A DNA stretch of 12,011 nt from an uncultured Bacteroidales bacterium (GTDB taxonomy: Bacteria > Bacteroidota > Bacteroidia > Bacteroidales > Muribaculaceae): positions 1 through 12,011 of the forward strand of contig URNY01000085.1 in assembly GCA_900549375.1 (NCBI GenBank), given 5' to 3'. The notes beneath the pieces are model-generated. The model ran no database searches and was not told where the DNA came from. It saw only the letters and a program-made list of their open reading frames with translations. Both the position numbers and the translations under genes were made by a program. Positions 1 to 7,263 of the stretch are shown piece by piece. Numbering within the stretch: position 1 is the first letter of the stretch; every line of letters starts with the position of its first letter.

Positions 1-64
1 CGATCCCGGGAAAGAATATATCAAGAATGATCGCTATTAATTACCGTAACATTCTGAATTTAGT

Positions 65-72
65 TACTTTTG
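65..72 (+). promoter_or_regulatory. Possible -7 promoter element before the receptor gene
   Basis: The bases TACTTTTG match the Bacteroidetes -7 consensus TAnnTTTG and lie 30 nt before the ATG at 103. That spacing would place transcription start near 79 and give a leader of about 25 nt. I see no convincing -33 TTTG at the usual distance. The remainder of 1-102 is AT-rich and shows no B12 box or other riboswitch core, although a riboswitch could lie upstream of the window. Confidence 0.45.
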
Positions 73-102
73 CGTAGAAATCTAATTGTAATTCTCAATA
101 TC

Positions 103-2352
103 ATGAAAAAGATAGGACTAATGTTGGCCTTATTATGGGTGATTTGTGCGCTCTCGTGGGCTTCTTCTCCGGATGCCCGTATTAAGGGGCAGTTAATAGA
201 TGCCTCTACGAATCAAGTGATTAATTATGCGGATATCTTTCTGTTTACGATGGGAAGTGAAAAACCTTTGCAACAGACTTTTCCGGACGATCAAGGACGT
301 TTCTCGTTTACTAAGGTGGCTCCGGGTAATTATGTGGTCATGGTCCGTCTGATGGGATATGATGTGTTTACAAAGAATGATATCATCTTGGATGCCTCGT
401 CTCCGGTGGATTTAGGTAAGTTGATGATGAGTCCTTTGGAGGTAGGTATCGCCGAAGTGGAGGTAGTGGCCGACCGCGTGCGCGCCGATGTGACCGGAAG
501 CGTTCCCTCCTACAATCTCGATAAAGAACGTATGCGCGAGATCGGCGTGACCGACCTCACCGACGCCCTGCATCGTCTCCCCGGTCTGAATATCCGCGAC
601 TATGGCGGCGCAGGGGGCATGAAAACCGTGTCGGTAAGAGGATTCGGCGCCACGCATACCGGCGTGGTTTACGACGGGGTGACGCTCAGCGACTGTCAGA
701 ACGGGCAGATCGATCTCTCCCGCTTCTCACTCGACAATGTGGGAGACCTTTCGCTGATAGTGGGCGACAACAGCGACATATTCATTCCGGCGAAGACCGC
801 CGCCTCGGCCGCTTCGATCGTGATCCGCACTCTCTCCCTGCCCGCTCCGGCAGATAAGCGTCTGCATCTCACAGGGCAATTGAAAGTCGGCTCTTTCGGT
901 TATGTGAGCCCTTATCTGAGAGTCGGTAAATCATTCTCGGATCATTTCTCATTCTCGGCAACCGCAGAATACACCCACGCCAAAAACAACTATCCCTTCA
1001 CTCTGAAAAACGGGAAATATGAAACCCGCGAACGGCGCGAGAACAGCATGATGAATTCAGGTCATGGCGAGCTGAGTGCGCGATGGAGTTTCTCCCCGAC
1101 GTCGACACTCGACGCAAAACTCTATTATTACGACAACGACCGCCAGCTTCCGGGTCAGGTTGTGCTCTATAATCCGGTGTGCCATGAGACGCTCCGTGAT
1201 CGCAATTTTTTCGGGCAGCTCGAATATGCCAACCTGTCGCTCGGCAAATTCTCTATCCGGGGAGTTGCCAAGTTCAATTGGGACGCATCGCTATATCACG
1301 ATGAAGGAGGGAAATATCCCGGGGGCAGTCTCGACGAACATTATTACCAAAGGGAAATGTATCTTTCAGGCGCCGCATTGTATATGCCCGCTGATCTCTG
1401 GCAGTTCTCCTATGCCGCCGACTGGTTCTATAATAACATGAGTACCAACCAGCCTCAGCAGGTGGCACCGAGCCGGCATTCGATACTCCAGACGCTCGCA
1501 GGCAAGTTCCGCAATTCATGGCTGCTCGTCACGGCTCGTCTCCTATGGTCGATCTACGACAACGAGGTGCGTTCCGGAGAGGCGGCGGCCGATGAGAACA
1601 GACTCTCTCCATCGGTTAGCCTTTCCGTTCAGCCCGTCAGGGGACGGCTCTTCTTCCTGCGGGCCTCCTACAAAAACATCTTCCGGATGCCGACATTCAA
1701 CGACTGCTATTATTATCATCTCGGGAGCACCGAACTGCGTCCTGAAATCACCGACCAGTTCAACATCGGCGTGACATGGCAGTCGCAGAGGCTTCCCTGG
1801 CGCGGCACGCTCTCGGCCACCTGCGACGTGTATTACAACAATGTGAAAGACAAGATCGTGGCAATACCTCAGAATATGTTCATCTGGAGCATGACAAACC
1901 TCGGGAAGGTGAGGGCAATCGGAGTGGACCTCGCGCTTCGCGCTTCGTTCGGTCTCGGCCGGAAGCAGGAGCTGGCTTTTGACGGCACTTACAGTTTCCA
2001 GCGCGTGCAGCCTCGCACCTCCCCGCTCGATGCCGACTATAACAAGCAGGTGGCGTACACACCGGTTCATTCCGGCGCGCTGTCGCTCACCTGGAAGAAC
2101 CCCTGGGTGGATGTGGCTTTTCACGCCACCGGAGCGAGCGACCGTTATGGAACAAACGCCAATCTCCCGGTGTCGCGGATAAAAGGATACGTTGACTGCG
2201 GTGCGGCTCTTATGCGCACGTTCCGATTTCGCGGGCATTCTCTCGACCTCCGGTTCGACCTGATGAACATGTTCGACACGCAATATGAGGTGGTGGCCTC
2301 ATACCCGATGCCCGGAATCAACTGGCGGGTCACGGCCGCCTTTAACTTCTGA
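103..2352 (+). CDS. btuB: TonB-dependent outer-membrane receptor, probably BtuB-like
   Basis: A 749-residue outer-membrane transporter that would import a scarce ligand, most likely cobalamin, using TonB energy. Residues 1-20 are a signal peptide (basic MKK, hydrophobic core, cleavage near SWA/SS). Residues about 27-115 form a carboxypeptidase-regulatory-like beta-sandwich typical of Bacteroidetes receptors. A TonB-box-like stretch (VEVVADR) lies near 119-125, and the plug spans about 130-225 with the VSVRGF and VVYDGV motifs. The remainder is a 22-strand-type barrel ending in Phe, the usual outer-membrane C-terminus. I chose ATG 103 over an in-frame TTG at 70 because the signal peptide begins there and the -7 element overlaps the TTG. 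B12 specificity is inferred from the BtuG-like, BtuF-like and BtuCD-like genes downstream. The first 115 codons are AT-richer and use TTA/TTG leucine codons, unlike the rest, so the gene may be mosaic. Confidence 0.85.
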   Translation: MKKIGLMLALLWVICALSWASSPDARIKGQLIDASTNQVINYADIFLFTMGSEKPLQQTFPDDQGRFSFTKVAPGNYVVMVRLMGYDVFTKNDIILDASSPVDLGKLMMSPLEVGIAEVEVVADRVRADVTGSVPSYNLDKERMREIGVTDLTDALHRLPGLNIRDYGGAGGMKTVSVRGFGATHTGVVYDGVTLSDCQNGQIDLSRFSLDNVGDLSLIVGDNSDIFIPAKTAASAASIVIRTLSLPAPADKRLHLTGQLKVGSFGYVSPYLRVGKSFSDHFSFSATAEYTHAKNNYPFTLKNGKYETRERRENSMMNSGHGELSARWSFSPTSTLDAKLYYYDNDRQLPGQVVLYNPVCHETLRDRNFFGQLEYANLSLGKFSIRGVAKFNWDASLYHDEGGKYPGGSLDEHYYQREMYLSGAALYMPADLWQFSYAADWFYNNMSTNQPQQVAPSRHSILQTLAGKFRNSWLLVTARLLWSIYDNEVRSGEAAADENRLSPSVSLSVQPVRGRLFFLRASYKNIFRMPTFNDCYYYHLGSTELRPEITDQFNIGVTWQSQRLPWRGTLSATCDVYYNNVKDKIVAIPQNMFIWSMTNLGKVRAIGVDLALRASFGLGRKQELAFDGTYSFQRVQPRTSPLDADYNKQVAYTPVHSGALSLTWKNPWVDVAFHATGASDRYGTNANLPVSRIKGYVDCGAALMRTFRFRGHSLDLRFDLMNMFDTQYEVVASYPMPGINWRVTAAFNF

Positions 2353-2386
2353 AAACAATAAATCAATAATAAAAAACACATTACCA

Positions 2387-3484
2387 ATGAAGAAATTACT
2401 TTTTGCCTTGATGGCCGGAATCTTCGCATTCGGTGCGGTTTCCTGCAGCGACGACGACAACAATCAGGAGCCGGTGGTGACCACCAGCGGTATCTACACA
2501 ATCAACAGCGGTAACCAGAGCGCCAAAATTCCGGGTACCATAACGGCGTACGATTTCGGCAGCGGCGAAGCCACGGATCCCCTTCAGTGCGCTTTCAAAG
2601 CCAAGAACGGTATCGAATTGGGCGATACCCCCAACGATGCCATCATCAACGGCGACAGAATGTATGTTGCCGTTTCCAAGTCGAACCTCGTGTGGATTCT
2701 CAACGCCAACACTCTCGAAGTGCTCGGATCGGTCCGTCCCGAGGGTGATGTGGCCGAACCGCGCGCTCTTGCTGCCAAGGATGGCAAGGTATATGTCTCG
2801 ATGTATTCGGGTCATGTTATGGTGATCGACGAGAAGACAATGAAGATCGAGAAGACCGTGAAGGTAGGTCCCAACCCCGAGGGTCTGGCGATTGCCGGCA
2901 ACACTCTTTATGTGGCTAATTCCGACGGCAATAACTATCTCAACGGCAATGTGGATGGTTACATATCGGTGATCGACCTCAAGACTTTTACGGAGAAGAA
3001 GATACAGGATGCCACCAAGTATCTCAATCCGACAAAGGTAGTTTCCAACGGCACGGATGTCTTTGCGATCTGCATGGGCAACTATGGCGACATACCGGCA
3101 AAAGTGTTCAAGATCAGCAGCGCAACGCCGCAGGAGGTTTGCCACGGCACGATGATGGCAATCTCCGGCAATACCCTTTATGTGGGCAACGCACCCTACG
3201 GACTGGCCGTATCGGATTATACATATAAGAAATACAATGCATCGACAGGTGCCGAAGCAGGCGATATGATCTCGGGTGAAAAACCTGCCTATCCCTCAGC
3301 AATAACTGTTGATTCGCTCACCGGCGATATTCTCCTCCTCTCTTATCAGCTCTCGTCGGCCGGTTATGCCGAGTACAGACTTCCCTGCTATGGCCTTATC
3401 TACGGTGCCGACGGCAAATACAAGAGCCGTTTCGATTGCGGCGTAGGCGCAATAGCCGCCGTTTTCGTACACGAAGAGAAATAA
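2387..3484 (+). CDS. btuG: Surface beta-propeller lipoprotein, BtuG-like (YncE/DUF5074 type)
   Basis: A 365-residue lipoprotein predicted to sit on the cell surface and capture ligand for the receptor encoded 34 nt upstream. The lipobox Ala-Val-Ser-Cys puts the lipidated cysteine at residue 20. It is followed by SDDDN, which matches the lipoprotein export signal reported for Bacteroides surface lipoproteins. From about residue 36 there are repeated blades of the type GDRMYVAV, DGKVYVSM, GNTLYVAN and GNTLYVGN, each followed by a short ligand-like strand. This fits a seven-bladed YncE/DUF5074 propeller. BtuG of gut Bacteroides has this fold, is paired with BtuB and binds cobalamin very tightly. 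The start at 2387 is chosen because the signal peptide begins there; an in-frame upstream ATG at 2285 lies inside the receptor gene. The propeller family also includes proteins of other function, so the B12 role rests on context. Confidence 0.75.
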   Translation: MKKLLFALMAGIFAFGAVSCSDDDNNQEPVVTTSGIYTINSGNQSAKIPGTITAYDFGSGEATDPLQCAFKAKNGIELGDTPNDAIINGDRMYVAVSKSNLVWILNANTLEVLGSVRPEGDVAEPRALAAKDGKVYVSMYSGHVMVIDEKTMKIEKTVKVGPNPEGLAIAGNTLYVANSDGNNYLNGNVDGYISVIDLKTFTEKKIQDATKYLNPTKVVSNGTDVFAICMGNYGDIPAKVFKISSATPQEVCHGTMMAISGNTLYVGNAPYGLAVSDYTYKKYNASTGAEAGDMISGEKPAYPSAITVDSLTGDILLLSYQLSSAGYAEYRLPCYGLIYGADGKYKSRFDCGVGAIAAVFVHEEK

Positions 3485-3517
3485 TCGTTCGAATGACTTA
3501 GTGGATTAAACGTTTAG

Positions 3518-4684
3518 ATGATAAGTGAATATAGATTGGCAGAGAGGCTCGGACTTCGGTCTGTCCGCTTTCTGATTTTGATGATAACAGTGGCTTTCCT
3601 TGCGGGATGCAAGGGAAGCCACGCTTCATCTGAAAATACAGGTGAAGACAATGGCGCTCTCGAATATTCCGACCTGCTCTCGATTGCCGAGCGGCCCGGT
3701 TTCACGGAGGTGACTGTCCGCAATCCCTGGGATTCTGTGACGAATCTGCACAAATATATACTCGTGGATCGCGGAGCAAAGCTGCCCGACAATCTGCCGG
3801 AGGGCACCGTCGTCAGGGTGCCTCTGAAAAATTCCCTGATATATTCCACTGTCCATTGCGGACTGGTGGAGGAACTCGGGGCTGTGGAAGCCATCGGGGG
3901 AGTCTGCAACGCAGATTATGTGAAGAGCCGTAAGCTCAGGGAGCGAATAGATGCCGGAACAGTCGTAGACTGCGGTTCGGGCCAGACTCCGAACCTCGAA
4001 CGCATCATAAAGCTGAGGCCGGATGCGATTCTGCTCTCTCCCTACGAAAACAACGACCGCTATTCAAAAGTGGGCGACCTCGGTATACCGATTATCGAAT
4101 GTGCCGACTATATGGAGACTTCTGCCTTGGGACGCGCCGAATGGATGAAGTTCTACGGACTTCTTTTCGGGAAAAGCTCCGAAGCCGAAAATATGTTCGG
4201 AAAAACGGTGGGGGAGTACAACCGCATAAAGGATCTGGCGAATGCAACTGCAGAGCGTCCCTCGGTTTTGGTCGACCAACGCTACGGGCAGGTCTGGAAC
4301 GTGCCCGGGGGAGAATCTACGATCGGACGGCTCATCGAGGATGCCGGCGGGGAGAACCCTTTCTCGATATATAAGAAAAGCGGAAGCGTTTCGCTCGCGC
4401 CTGAGAAAGTGCTCGCCATGGCCCACGATGCCGACATCTGGTTTGTACGCTTTAACCAGCCTGAAGAGAAATCGCTTGCGGAGCTATCCTCCGACGCGCC
4501 GGTGAACTCCCGTTTCGCCGCTTTCAAAAGCGGAAACGTCTATGGCTGCAACACACGCTATGTGGATTTCTATGAAGAGACGCCTTTCCATCCGGATCGG
4601 CTCCTGCGCGATTTCGCGATGGCTCTGCATCCGGAACTGAAAAATCCGGGCGACACATTACGCTACTACCATAAAATGAAATAA
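3518..4684 (+). CDS. btuF: ABC transporter substrate-binding lipoprotein, BtuF/FepB-like
   Basis: A 388-residue class III (Peripla_BP_2) binding protein, held in the membrane by lipid and facing the periplasm. It would receive the ligand from the outer-membrane receptor and deliver it to the permease. The lipobox Leu-Ala-Gly-Cys gives the lipidated Cys31 after a rather long, basic n-region (residues 1-17). The two-lobe fold is indicated by a first lobe around residues 98-200 (VEELGAVEAIGGVC, then LERIIKLRPDAILLS) and a second around 245-345 (RPSVLVD, then HDADIWFVRF). The C-terminal ETPFHPDRLLRDFAMALHP stretch is typical of Bacteroidetes members next to FecCD permeases. The residues after Cys31 (KGSH) lack the acidic surface-export signal of the neighbouring lipoprotein, consistent with periplasmic retention. 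The family covers B12, heme and iron-siderophore; B12 is inferred from the locus. Confidence 0.8.
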   Translation: MISEYRLAERLGLRSVRFLILMITVAFLAGCKGSHASSENTGEDNGALEYSDLLSIAERPGFTEVTVRNPWDSVTNLHKYILVDRGAKLPDNLPEGTVVRVPLKNSLIYSTVHCGLVEELGAVEAIGGVCNADYVKSRKLRERIDAGTVVDCGSGQTPNLERIIKLRPDAILLSPYENNDRYSKVGDLGIPIIECADYMETSALGRAEWMKFYGLLFGKSSEAENMFGKTVGEYNRIKDLANATAERPSVLVDQRYGQVWNVPGGESTIGRLIEDAGGENPFSIYKKSGSVSLAPEKVLAMAHDADIWFVRFNQPEEKSLAELSSDAPVNSRFAAFKSGNVYGCNTRYVDFYEETPFHPDRLLRDFAMALHPELKNPGDTLRYYHKMK

Positions 4685-4689
4685 CTTTG
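4682..4689 (+). promoter_or_regulatory. Possible internal -7 promoter element before the permease gene
   Basis: TAACTTTG is an exact TAnnTTTG match overlapping the stop codon of the binding-protein gene. It is followed by a very AT-rich 29-nt leader to the permease ATG at 4719. Its distance to the start codon is nearly the same as for the element at 65-72. No clear -33 TTTG is seen. One such octamer is expected by chance every few kilobases, so this is tentative. Confidence 0.35.
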
Positions 4690-4718
4690 CAACAAAATAA
4701 AATAATATTATAACCGGG

Positions 4719-5723
4719 ATGAGATTCGTGATTCTGACCGTGGCTCTGGCGGTTCTCTTTATAGCCAATATTTTCATGGGGTCTGTGAGGATTCCCATGG
4801 AGGAGGTTGCGGCCATACTTTTCTCGGATGCGGATCCCGACGGTCCGATGCGCTTCATCGTGATGGAGAGCCGTGTGCCGCAGGCTGTGACGGCGATGCT
4901 CGCCGGAGCGGCGCTGACTGTTTCGGGCCTGTTGCTGCAGACGGCTTTCCGCAATCCGCTCGCCGGGCCGTCGATTCTCGGAATCACTTCGGGGTCGAGC
5001 CTCGGCGTTGCCCTCGTGATGCTTCTGCTCGGCGGAACGGTGTCGGCCGTCGGATATACATGGGGCGGCTATGTGGCTATCCTTATAGGCGCCTTTGCAG
5101 GAAGTATCCTTATCATGGGATTGCTCATCCTTTTTTCCGTGTGGCTTAAAAGCGATCTGATGCTGCTGATCGTGGGTATCATGACCGGCTATCTCACCTC
5201 TTCGGTAATCACGCTCCTCAATTATATGGCCACGGCCGAGGGGGTACATGGATATACGATGTGGGGCATGGGTAATTTCAACGGAGTTTCGCTCGGACAG
5301 CTTCCGGTGTTCTCTCTGCTGATATTTGCGGGTCTGATAATATCAGTGCTCCTTGTGAAGCCGCTAAACGTGATTCTACTTGGCGACAACTATGCCCGCA
5401 GCCTCGGAATACGCATGAACCGCGTCCGCAATATGCTTCTGCTCGCCACAGGAGTGCTCGCTTCGGTAGTGACCGCCTTCTGCGGCCCTGTCTCCTTCAT
5501 AGGTCTCGCGGTGCCTCATATCGTCAGGATGATTTTCCGCACGGCCGACCATCGCGTGATAGTGCCGGGATGCATCCTCACAGGAGCTGTTGTCGGTCTC
5601 CTCTGCAACCTCATCTGCATATTGCCCGAAGACATTGTGCTGCCGCTAAACGGAGTGACGCCGCTGATCGGCGTACCCGTGATTCTCTATGTGATTTTCA
5701 AGGAAAGGCTGTCGCGACGATGA
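4719..5723 (+). CDS. btuC: FecCD-family ABC transporter permease, BtuC-like
   Basis: A 334-residue polytopic inner-membrane protein, the channel of the importer, expected to work as a homodimer with the ATPase encoded immediately downstream. Length and about ten hydrophobic segments fit BtuC, FhuB-half and FecCD permeases. The hallmark N-terminal block is present at residues 52-90 (SRVPQ, LAGAALTVSG, LLLQTAFRNPLAGP, LGITSG). The usual RxPR is RVPQ here. The GDNYARSLGI block is at 222-231, and the cytoplasmic coupling block GPVSFIGLAVPHIVRM is at 256-271. The end (LPLNGVTPLIGVPVILYVIF) is also typical. The gene follows the binding-protein gene by 34 nt, and its stop codon overlaps the ATPase start as ATGA, implying translational coupling. 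The substrate cannot be read from the permease itself. Confidence 0.88.
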   Translation: MRFVILTVALAVLFIANIFMGSVRIPMEEVAAILFSDADPDGPMRFIVMESRVPQAVTAMLAGAALTVSGLLLQTAFRNPLAGPSILGITSGSSLGVALVMLLLGGTVSAVGYTWGGYVAILIGAFAGSILIMGLLILFSVWLKSDLMLLIVGIMTGYLTSSVITLLNYMATAEGVHGYTMWGMGNFNGVSLGQLPVFSLLIFAGLIISVLLVKPLNVILLGDNYARSLGIRMNRVRNMLLLATGVLASVVTAFCGPVSFIGLAVPHIVRMIFRTADHRVIVPGCILTGAVVGLLCNLICILPEDIVLPLNGVTPLIGVPVILYVIFKERLSRR

Positions 5724-6505
5724 AAGAGAGTCTTATAAGAACTGAGAAACTCACCACCGGGTATACGGCGGGAAAGGAAGTGAAAGCAATCACCTCGGGG
5801 TTGACGGCTTCATTGCCATCTGCTTCTATGACATGTCTTCTCGGTCCGAACGGGGCGGGCAAGTCTACGCTGATGCGCACACTCGCCGGATTTCAGAAAC
5901 CGCTCGCCGGCTCGGTATATGCCGGAGAGCGCGAAATTTCCCGTATGTCGGGAAAGGAGAGGGCCGAAATGATAGGAGTGGTGCTCACCGACAAGCCTAT
6001 GCTTGAGAATATGGATGTGGCTTCGCTCGTGGCGTTGGGCCGCACTCCGTATACCGATTTCTGGGGGCGACTTACGAAAAAAGATTATGCCGCAGTGGAG
6101 GAAGCAATGGAGCTTGTGGGTATCACCGAACTGCGGAATCGCGATGTGCGGTCGCTCAGCGACGGGGAGCGCCAGAAAGCCATGATTGCAAAAGCCCTTG
6201 CTCAGCAGACTCCGGTCATATTCCTCGACGAACCCACGGCTTTCCTCGATTTCCCGAGTAAAGTTGAGATAATGCGGCTTTTGTCGCGGCTGGCCGCGAC
6301 GGCTGGCAAGACCGTGTTTGTCTCTACCCATGACCTGGACATAGCTTTCCAGACAGCTGATTTCCTCTGGCTGATCGACCGCCGGCTCGGCGTGACGCCC
6401 GGCACAGTGAAGGAACTCGCCGCAATCGGCAGGGTGGAAGCGTACTTTTCGCGTCCCGGAATCAGCTTCGACCGCGAGAACCTTACTTTCTGCATCGACA
6501 GGTGA
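5720..6505 (+). CDS. btuD: ABC transporter ATPase, BtuD/FecE-like
   Basis: A 261-residue cytoplasmic ATPase that would power the permease with which it overlaps by 4 nt. Visible motifs are Walker A GPNGAGKST (42-50), signature LSDGERQ (146-152), Walker B VIFLDEP (166-172), D-loop FLD (175-177) and switch His204 in VSTHD. The Q-loop region reads GVVLTDKPMLENM (86-98) with Thr90 where most ABC ATPases have Gln. I recall a similar VLT form in Bacteroidetes relatives, so this may be a lineage trait and not a defect. The start at 5720 is chosen because it overlaps the permease stop as ATGA and because the ABC fold begins directly after it; upstream in-frame sequence lies within the permease gene. 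Last gene of the uptake operon. Confidence 0.9.
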   Translation: MKESLIRTEKLTTGYTAGKEVKAITSGLTASLPSASMTCLLGPNGAGKSTLMRTLAGFQKPLAGSVYAGEREISRMSGKERAEMIGVVLTDKPMLENMDVASLVALGRTPYTDFWGRLTKKDYAAVEEAMELVGITELRNRDVRSLSDGERQKAMIAKALAQQTPVIFLDEPTAFLDFPSKVEIMRLLSRLAATAGKTVFVSTHDLDIAFQTADFLWLIDRRLGVTPGTVKELAAIGRVEAYFSRPGISFDRENLTFCIDR

Positions 6506-6664
6506 CCTTTGCTGTCGGCACACAGCAGGAGCAGGACTCCATAAAGAATCTTACTCGCCGACTCTCAAAATTAAAATTCGTGTTAAATCCAAACACTCTC
6601 TAATAATCCCGACACATCGAAGAAACATTCCTCTATTTCAATCCGACCGAGAAATAACCGCCAC

Positions 6665-6702
6665 GCCGCCGAGAGAGCAACCGCCCCTCTCGGCGGCTTT
6701 TT
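6665..6702 (+). terminator. Rho-independent terminator
   Basis: An 11-bp perfect GC-rich stem (GCCGCCGAGAG at 6665-6675 paired with CTCTCGGCGGC at 6687-6697) closes an 11-nt loop and is followed directly by TTTTT (6698-6702). The T-run is only on the + strand side, so it ends + strand transcripts. It lies 160 nt after the ATPase stop, either closing the uptake operon with a long 3' UTR or ending a small unannotated RNA. It would also insulate the next operon. Confidence 0.88.
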
Positions 6703-6777
6703 GCCTAAACGCCTCAAATATCTGGCAGTAGTCGCAAATTTCATGCTGATGGCGACTGTAGTTTCAGGATTTATTTG

Positions 6778-6801
6778 TAACTTTACGTTTAACATCAAAG
6801 T
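6778..6801 (+). promoter_or_regulatory. Possible promoter and operator of the accessory operon
   Basis: TAACTTTA (6778-6785) differs from the Bacteroidetes -7 consensus TAnnTTTG only at the last base. It overlaps an imperfect dyad ACTTT (6780-6784) / AAAGT (6797-6801). The position, 26 nt before the XRE-type gene, is where such a regulator would bind to repress its own operon. Neither element is strong by itself. Confidence 0.3.
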
Positions 6802-6826
6802 ATTGTATTCAGTAAGCAATTGAATA

Positions 6827-7036
6827 ATGGAATCACAAAAGATAAACAGGATTAAAATTGCATTGGTTGAGAATGGCAAAACCGGGAAATGGCTTGCCGA
6901 GCAGGTCGGTAAAAATGAAGCTACTGTTTCCCGATGGTGTTCCAATAAAATGCAGCCTTCTCTTGATACGCTTGTTAGGATTTCAGAATTACTTGATATT
7001 GATGTTAAAGATTTAATCGTAAGCAATAAAGCATAG
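6827..7036 (+). CDS. Small XRE-family helix-turn-helix regulator
   Basis: A 69-residue protein that is almost entirely one HTH_3-type domain. Helix-turn-helix positions are clear: GKWLAEQVGKNEATVSRWCS (about 19-38), then the typical PSLDTLVRISELLDIDVKDLI (about 43-63). Small stand-alone XRE proteins of this type control restriction-modification and toxin-antitoxin operons. Position as first gene, 2 nt before the next, suggests it autoregulates the six-gene operon. It has no catalytic or ligand-binding domain. Its GC content is about 38 % by hand count against about 54 % for the following gene, so it may have a different origin. No Shine-Dalgarno is seen; ATG 6827 is the only start that retains the whole domain. 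Confidence 0.88.
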   Translation: MESQKINRIKIALVENGKTGKWLAEQVGKNEATVSRWCSNKMQPSLDTLVRISELLDIDVKDLIVSNKA

Positions 7037-7038
7037 TC

Positions 7039-7263
7039 ATGGATAGGAAAGAAATATTTAACAGAATTGAATATGTAGTGGCTTGTGTAGGAGCTTTCGC
7101 CCAGCGCTATCAGCTCTCCAACATGCAGGCATACGCATATTTGCGCCGTTTCACGGGCATAGATTTCCTTCTCGACTGCTATGCCGCCGAGCATACCCTT
7201 TCCATTGACGATGCCGTCTCAGACCTTCAGGTCATTTGCCAACGGGAAGGAGGTAAGATATGA
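7039..7263 (+). CDS. DUF3791-family small protein, putative antitoxin component
   Basis: A 74-residue, largely helical soluble protein. The pattern (RIEYVVACVGAFAQRY near 9-24, then AYAYLRRFTGIDFLLDCYAAEHTLS near 32-56) resembles DUF3791 proteins, short proteins often encoded just before DUF3990 genes. Its stop codon overlaps the start of the DUF3990 gene as ATGA (7260-7263), the tight coupling expected of an antitoxin-toxin pair. No enzymatic motif is visible. Antitoxin function is inferred from context. It could instead be a partner subunit of the ADP-ribosyltransferase-like protein. Confidence 0.7.
   Translation: MDRKEIFNRIEYVVACVGAFAQRYQLSNMQAYAYLRRFTGIDFLLDCYAAEHTLSIDDAVSDLQVICQREGGKI

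Larger units (their letters stand above)
6506..6826 (+). other. Intergenic junction between uptake operon and accessory operon
   Basis: This 321-bp stretch has no gene I can support. A small hairpin directly follows the ATPase stop (TGCTGT 6510-6515 paired with ACAGCA 6522-6527, no T-run), and a GGAG/CTCC hairpin follows at 6528-6540. The middle (about 6566-6664) is AT-rich and featureless to me. The strong terminator at 6665-6702 comes next. After it are a 6-bp dyad (AGTCGC 6730-6735, GCGACT 6752-6757) and a possible promoter/operator around 6778-6801. No tRNA, integrase or clear attachment-site repeat is visible. Confidence 0.6.

Noticed and set aside
70..102. In-frame TTG start giving an 11-residue longer receptor
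   Set aside because: It overlaps the likely -7 promoter element and would place extra residues before a normal signal peptide that begins at ATG 103.
1..102. Cobalamin riboswitch before the receptor gene
   Set aside because: No B12-box-like core or suitable hairpins are visible; only about 100 bases of upstream sequence are present, so absence here is not informative.
1543..2283. 246-codon open frame on the minus strand
   Set aside because: Lies fully inside the receptor gene; the His/Arg/Glu-rich product resembles no family and reflects GC-rich antisense openness.
4524..5249. 241-codon open frame on the minus strand
   Set aside because: Spans the end of the binding-protein gene and the start of the permease gene with a charged, low-complexity product; both + strand genes are clear.
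5810..6523. 237-codon open frame on the minus strand
   Set aside because: Antisense to the ATPase gene, whose Walker A, signature and Walker B motifs are unambiguous.
6514..6562. GTCGGC/GCCGAC inverted repeat after the ATPase gene
   Set aside because: Only 6-bp arms separated by 37 nt with no extension; expected by chance.
6583..7194. 203-codon minus-strand frame over the intergenic region and XRE gene
   Set aside because: No recognisable domain; it covers the + strand terminator and the clear helix-turn-helix gene.
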